Assembly: GCA_963924555.1 (NCBI GenBank)
Contig: OZ004581.1
Coordinates: forward strand, 3,658,001-3,722,000
DNA: 64,000 bases
Reading direction: 5' to 3'
Origin: Crambe crambe
Lineage: Eukaryota; Porifera; Demospongiae; Poecilosclerida; Crambeidae
Both the position numbers and the translations under genes were made by a program. The notes beneath the pieces are model-generated. The model had not been told where the DNA came from. It searched no databases and worked only from the letters and a program-made list of their open reading frames with translations. Positions 58,601 to 64,000 of the stretch are shown piece after piece. Each line of letters begins with the position of its first letter. Position 1 is the stretch's first letter.

Positions 58601-61600
58601 ACTTGCTGTTAAAGAGTGGAGGACCTACTGCAGTTCGCATCAGGTTGTCCAGTGAACTGCTGAAGTGGACAGCATCAAGAATTTTCACCTTGTAACTGAC
58701 TGACCCTCCCCTCTCCATCAGGGGACCTGCATAGCAGTTTTGTAGAGGATTGAGACATCCAGCATACATAGCTGCAGTCCATGGAAATGTTCAGCCAATT
58801 TCCATATTCCTGACTTTAAATGCACATTGAAACCCAACAAACACAGTCAAGTAAGCGTTATAAAATGGCTGGCTCTTCTGCTATAGCTAATGGCAGAAGG
58901 TGCCTTTGTTGTGGCCAGAGTGACCTCTAAAAATACAAACTTTAGCCTAGCTCATCAACTCTCTTACCACTGTGATATCACTATGAAAGTTCTTCAAACC
59001 TAGACAACCAAATGATAATGCATTAGCTATACTATACAAGTCTGGTAACTATCAGCAATTAATTTCATGATTTTAAGGTTTAATTTAGCAGAAGTTTTCA
59101 TATTAATTCCAATACTGGTACTAGACGAGATAGAGACAATACATCTTTCTGTGAATTTGCTTGGTAACTTCCTCGAAATACCGCATTTCAAACTTTCATT
59201 TTAAAAAGTCTTTGCAGGCTATATCCATCAGTTGGAGTAAATCAGTAGTGTTGGCTGGAAGTAAGTATATATACATGGATGTTATGGGCTTCAGGAAGAT
59301 TGTTGATTGTGCTGCCTTTAAGTTATCCATTAAAGCAGGACATCAACTCAGTAAAGTTATTGGAAGTCTGTGTCTAGCCTCATTGATGCAAAATGGTTGG
59401 TGGAATGGCGGAATACATCTCAGACAACCCCCAATTCTGAATGGAATTTGCAGAACACATGATAGAGATGCCAGGAAGAATCTGAAGACAAATCAGAAAA
59501 TGAGAATCTGATAATGAATCTGATGAAGATTATTTTTTCCAGCAATGAGAGTGACTGATAGCTAAAATATTATGTCTTATCCACTGCTTTAGCTTGACCT
59601 TTGCTTTGAACAACGGGCCACACGGAATCTCTTGGCCTCCTTGAAATAGATCTGCTGAGTGCCTTCTCCCTCCAGTTACTGTGCAGCATATGGATCTTCT
59701 TCTTCTTAGAAAGTGTGAGGCAATCTTTGAAATCTTTCTTGGAAGATGTCCAGTAATGGTAACAGCAACAGTGTACCTATTGCTAGAGTTTTCAGGTTCT
59801 CTTCTGCAAGAAAACTGTTTTCCGCATGCCATTATTTTGATACACATTTTAGCCTCTGATCCACCGCAGTACTTCCAAATCTTCCATAGTTGAACTGGCT
59901 AGCTAGCTAGCTAGCTATGGCATGTTTATCATGTGCACATTATGTGCTATATTTTTTGCGTTTTGGTCAGAGTGTGTGTGTGAAATTAATTTTTCAATAT
60001 GTGAATTATTACATACTGACCACGCAAACATCATAAATTGCTATTTTCTATACTTTCAGAGCCAAGCATTTCTGCCACTCTTAAGGATAGTGTTTGTCCG
60101 ACATTGGGAGAGCAATACTCACTGGAGTGCACAATATCTGCAACAGACTGTCTCATTGAGTATCATGATACGACTTGTGAAATAACATGGTACAAGAATG
60201 GAACAAGGTTACACACAGATTATCTTCAATTATCGAATGCTAAATCTGTTCAGTATGAATTGGAATCCCTCAAATACTCTCATAGGGGACGCTACACATG
60301 TGAAGTCACCATTACATGTGGTCTAGTAAATGCACTCCCCAGAACTGCATCCCTCAAAGCCACAAGTAATCAAGTGGATGTTCAACTAAGTGGTATGTTA
60401 GTTTATATGCATTTGTTGTATATTTATGTCTATAATTGCCTAGTGCAATTACCTAACCAAACTGCACAAAAAAAAAATTGATTACTTGTATCAGCCTGGG
60501 CAGCTGCATGTAGGAAGCTGTTTATGTGAACCTGTAATGCTTGCCACAAAACACTTACTTAAGCCTAGGGTGGCCTATTAGGCCAACAATCCACTTAGAT
60601 AAGAATGCTGTAGAAATCAATCTACCCAGTGGAGTAGGAACAGAAGAAATAACCACTAGCAGTGCACTGTAGTGTGAATTAACAACTTGTACAACAATGA
60701 ATGTACACATTCCATGCATCTTGTATCTTTTATTATATAACACTTCTATAATCATGCTGTAGTATTATTGCAGCTAGCGAGCTGACTCTCAGGTCATGAC
60801 TCATTGAAATTTTAAATAATCTAGGTCTACACTCCAAAATGCTAGTATTGCGGGCCCGACCCTTTACCAACCGCGAGGGAAGGAAAGAGTCTGGTCAAAT
60901 CCAATACATGATCTTGTTGTGCACAGTCAGCAATCTTCTGAAGGAAGGGCCCGGCTATGACGTTATTATACATCACAAATTTTAGGAAAAATCTGCACTC
61001 CGGATTTCTTAGCACCACATGGCTGAGCAGGAATATGATTACAGATTGGAGGCGGCTATCCAAGAGAGTGGGAGGAGGCTTGGAAACAGCTTTCTGGTCA
61101 GAAAGTGTCGGAATTTTTTTCAGTGCAACTCCTGCAAGTACCTGGAGCAGTTCTTTGGCTGATGCACACCCTGGACCATGCAGCCTTTTCTTTTTCCTAT
61201 GATCACTACCAATGAGATCTCTGCACAAGCAGCAGCTGGTTAACATGACTAAACTCATAGGACTACTCTAGCTCTGCAAGTGCACGCGCGAAAAAAATCG
61301 TTTGAGAGCCGTGACGTATCGTGACGTTTTGCGCATGCCCGCCACCAAATCTTTGGCAAGTTGAAACAAGATCATGTATTGGATTTGACCAGACTCTTTC
61401 CTTCCCTCGCGGTTGGTAAAGGGTCGGGCCCGCGAGACTACCAAAATGCCCCAGGCATACATACATACATGTACATACGTGTCCCGAAATAGTAGCACTG
61501 TGCGTGTGCATAATGCGCATGCTCCAATTGTTTTCTACAGCCTTTTGTCATAGAGGTGCTAGCTTATTTAAGTGGATTGTAGGCACTTGTTATCCAAGTG

Positions 61601-64000
61601 CTTGTGGTAAATATTTACAGCTTTCTATATATGGAGCTTCCCAGTTGGAACCACAACTTACATGACTCTTGTCTCTGACAGCAATATGAAGCACTGGAGC
61701 CTATCAGCTGCTCACTTGCTCACTGTCAAATGCTGCACATTGCTATAGTAGTCGTTGTAGAGGCTCTAGGCTTATTTACGTAAGTACTTTGTTACATATA
61801 AACTCAACAGCAAATCTTCGAAAGAGTTGTAGCACTAACTTGCTTGCTCGCTCACTGTCAAAATTAATGTTGCACATTGCCCGTTCCCAGGCCTTCCTCT
61901 CCACCTCACAAAATTAACGCCTGGGAATGAGGCTAGTATTATAAGGGAAAAACCATTTCGTGAAATGAAAAAAGAAGTAGGGATGACCACTGCTCAAAAA
62001 AGTAAGGAAACAAGAAGGATGGAAATGGGATCAATCTTTGTTCTGTATATCCAGCTAACAATCCCTACATATACGTCGGGTAGCTTCAGATTATAGTGCA
62101 GTAATATACGTATATGTAGGGATTGTTGGCTGGATATACAGAACAAAGATTGATCCCATTTCCATCCTTCTTGTTTCCTTACTTTTTTGAGCAGTGGTCA
62201 TCCCTACATCTTTTTTCATTTCACGAAATGCTTTTTCCCTTACTTGTTCCTGGTCTTTTTCCCTCTCTTTTATGGTTTTAGCTATGTATAGAGTTCATTC
62301 TTCTATGCAGGGACAGATGGAATAAGAATAGTTCTCCAATAGCATAGCAACGAGTCAAGGTGTTGTGTTATTGTTGAGCTATACTTAGAGGTCGAATATG
62401 CTAAAATAGAGTCTACCGGTAGCTGGATTGGTGAATCTAAAATCCCCAAATCGATAGTGTAGTCATTATCTAGAGATAGCTGAGTAACATTATAATTTCG
62501 AATAATTAGATATCAAATACATGCGCATGCGTATTATAGGCTTCATAATTGAACTAGTCGAGTGCTGTGCTCCGTAGTGTCTCCTTTTTTCATCGACTCT
62601 TTCGAGGATCAACGAGTAGAGTGGTTCAAGAGATATGGTTGTCTAAGAAGAATAATAATAAGAAGAAGAATAATAATAGTAGAGAAGAAGAAGAATCTAG
62701 CGATTTACCTGCTTGCCGTATTTCAGAAACGGTAAGCTTCCTGGTCCTGAAACTTGGTCTGCACATTGTAGTAGGCTCTAGTAGGCTGGATAATCATTCA
62801 CAGTAGCTTTTGTTAGGTCTAAGTGGGGGAACTAGAATTTCACTTTTGTATTAGTCTAAAGGCAGCGCGCGCGGCCGTCCGAGTCATCCCTACATAGAGA
62901 GTGCTACTGCACTCTCTAATATATGTTTGTGGCAGAAAATTTTAAAATATGCACTTATTCGACACTAGCTTATTTCATACTTGCAACATTTTCTTGAAGC
63001 CATAATGCTGATTTGAATTCCTGTTGGCTTCGCCTCCAAGGCTATCAGTTAAATCGATCATGCCTGGATATATAGATTGCATGTGAGTTTAAAATTAATG
63101 ATCCATCGATTGATCCATCAATTGATCCATTGATTGAACTCTGTGAGCTTTAGTGAATTTTTGAACACAAACATTGTTCCTTATAATTATAGGAGCAAAT
63201 CTGAAATGGTTATAAGCAAAGAGAGTGCAAGCAAAATCTTTTGGTGACTACACCCACTATGTGATCAACAGTTATACTATGGTAACATAGTACTTACCAT
63301 CAATGATCATGTACCATGAGAGTATACTATTTTACGGTCACGCTGTCACATTTTGCATTTTTTTTGATGTATTCAGAACCAAAACTCAAAGCTACTTTAT
63401 CTCTTCATCCAAAAGATGGTAACCTAGTTCTGGGGAAAAAATATGAACTGAAATGCAACCCTGAATTGGATATTCCAGGAATGGATATTGATTGTTCCAA
63501 ACTTGATTGTACCTACAAGTGGCACAAAAAAGGAAAAGAAGAACCCATAGACATTACAACAAAAGGAATCCTTAGCTTGAAATCTTTTGAATTTTCTGAT
63601 GCTGGATGCTATACTTGTACAGTTACTGTTAAAAAAAATAATCTTCTTGATAGTGACCTAACGGTCACAGAAGAAAGAGATGTGGAAGCAGTACTAGGTA
63701 AGACAAGATATGTTTTGTCTGTTCAAAGGAATGCATTGTGTAAAGCAAGGATTTGTGCAATAATATTATTATGAGGGATGGAGCCTGATGTTGGATAAAT
63801 GGGGGGAAGGAGGGGGGGTGGGGGCAGGAGATCCCTCAGAGGATATTCCTAATCCCGAGTCTTGAGTGCTTTTATGCTCAGCACTTACCAACTCTATATT
63901 CCAATTATTGCAGCAGAAAAATGCCGGGAAGAAATGAAGGAGAAGTATAAAACGATGCAGTTTGACCCCATTGATAACAATTGGACAAGGAGGCATGTGA
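55604..64000 (+). CDS. Multi-Ig-domain gene, runs off the right edge
   Basis: Four Ig exons, each phase 1 at both ends: 55604-55906, 55978-56256, 60060-60392 and 63377-63697. Then a fifth exon opens at 63914 and continues past the window. Each Ig exon has the B-strand Cys, core Trp (FSWIYN, YQWMRD, ITWYKN, YKWHKK) and the Y-x-C F-strand signature (GEYTCKC, GRYRCRV, GRYTCEV, GCYTCTV). Extra Cys pairs occur in domains 3 and 4. Domains 2 and 3 share ISAT-x-KD near the start and DV-x-LSG at the end, so one arose by exon duplication. The fifth exon (EKCREEMKEKYKTM, then FDPIDNNWTRRHV) is charged and helical and looks intracellular. It may precede a nucleotide-binding or kinase domain, which I cannot see. 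Role is likely recognition or adhesion. The 5-prime partner is unknown; phase permits joining to 55293. Confidence 0.75.
57329..58065. mobile_element. Non-autonomous element with AACG/CGTT subterminal arrays
   Basis: Imperfect inverted ends CTACGGT with AAAAAAGTTTCCGTT (57329-57360) and the complement at 58033-58065. Both ends are packed with AACG, AAACG or ACGG words: about 57350-57540 and 57905-58030. Clustered subterminal hexamers of AAACGG type are known transposase-binding sites in hAT elements. No ORF of note. Confidence 0.55.
59530..59847 (-). pseudogene. HIRAN-like domain fragment
   Basis: Minus strand reads CRREPENSSNRYTVAVT, GHLPRKISKIASHFLRR, ICCTVTGGRRHSADL and GGQEIPCGPLFKAK. 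This order (N-x-D/N-RYAVAV, VGHLPRKIS, a basic stretch, then CxVTGxRR and GGLEIPC) matches HIRAN-like modules found in many cnidarian and sponge uncharacterised and transposon-associated proteins. No flanking start, splice partner or second domain is visible, and the WxPxxGE-type start is absent. A stray or decayed piece. Confidence 0.5.
60846..61442. mobile_element. Inverted-repeat element, GACCCTTT family, copy 3
   Basis: Arms of about 85 bp: GCGGGCCCGACCCTTTACC, AACCGCGAGGGAAGGAAAGA and CAAATCCAATACATGATCTT at the left and mirrored at 61355-61442. Interior minus frame 60842-61258 is open for 138 codons (partly arm sequence) with no domain I know. Lies in the intron between Ig exons 3 and 4. 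Confidence 0.88.
61947..62245. mobile_element. Palindromic MITE, AGCAGTGGTCATCCCTAC family, copy 3
   Basis: The fullest copy. Outer AAGGGAAAAA with ATTTCGTGAAAT palindrome, spacer, GTAGGGATGACCACTGCTC, then long arms to a centre near 62090, and the mirror image. Defines the end structure for the two copies at 47.9-48.4 kb. Confidence 0.9.
62885..62917 (-). repeat. GTAGGGATG-hairpin core motif, copy 5
   Basis: CATCCCTAC (62885-62893), stem AGAGAGTGC (62896-62904), loop TACT, arm GCACTCTCT (62909-62917). The TGC/GCA pairs replace TAC/GTA of copies 1 and 2 and remain perfectly paired. Confidence 0.85.

Larger units (their letters stand above)
56257..60059 (+). other. 3.8-kb intron between Ig exons 2 and 3
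   Basis: Contains a TIR element (57329-58065), a GT-rich low-complexity run near 58337-58375, and minus-strand coding-like scraps at 58578-58769 and 59530-59847. No additional Ig exon was found. Confidence 0.5.

Noticed and set aside
62567-62806. 79-codon Asn/Lys-rich plus ORF
   Set aside because: Reads AAT/AAG low-complexity sequence; no splice or domain support.

Overview
This is animal nuclear DNA: AT-rich, intron-bearing, and full of short inverted-repeat transposons. It carries FN3, Ig, COR-like and death-domain exons bounded by phase-1 introns. A demosponge (Amphimedon-like) genome is the best fit, judging from gene style, repeat style and frequent tagctagc strings. That is inference; nothing was searched.

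Layout. 4.0-17.5 kb (minus): a type I membrane protein gene (signal peptide, Cys-rich segment, FN3, TM, tail) whose first intron is about 11.3 kb. That intron holds a Penelope-like fragment with a hammerhead ribozyme, several MITEs, and a complete 4.7-kb P-superfamily element nested in a MITE. 19.2-20.1 kb (plus): two exons of an unrecognised gene. 21.8-23.6 kb (plus): a POT/PTR2-family transporter with at least two frame breaks. 24-38 kb: almost gene-free, with MITEs, a P-related non-autonomous element, a tRNA-derived SINE, a reverse-transcriptase scrap and satellites. 39.7-43.1 kb: a MITE with four TA-target elements stacked end to end at one TA site; one is an intact 2.16-kb Tc1/mariner-type element. 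43.8-44.1 kb (plus): last two exons of an unknown gene. 46.4-51.5 kb (plus): a COR-like plus death-domain gene. 54.1-55.3 kb (plus): exons with hydrophobic segments and a canonical 2A ribosome-skipping motif. 55.6-64 kb (plus): four Ig exons and the start of a further domain, running off the window.

Main observations. (1) Both autonomous DNA transposons, from unrelated superfamilies, pair a plus-strand transposase with a convergent minus-strand accessory gene. In the P element the transposase has a nonsense codon while the accessory gene is open. (2) A 2A motif lies directly after a membrane segment in what looks like a host immune-type gene region, between death-domain and Ig exons that are all in compatible phase. 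(3) A short dispersed motif, GTAGGGATG beside a hairpin whose stem shows compensatory changes, recurs across the window. Gene models rest on splice consensus and phase arithmetic done by eye; no transcript evidence was available.
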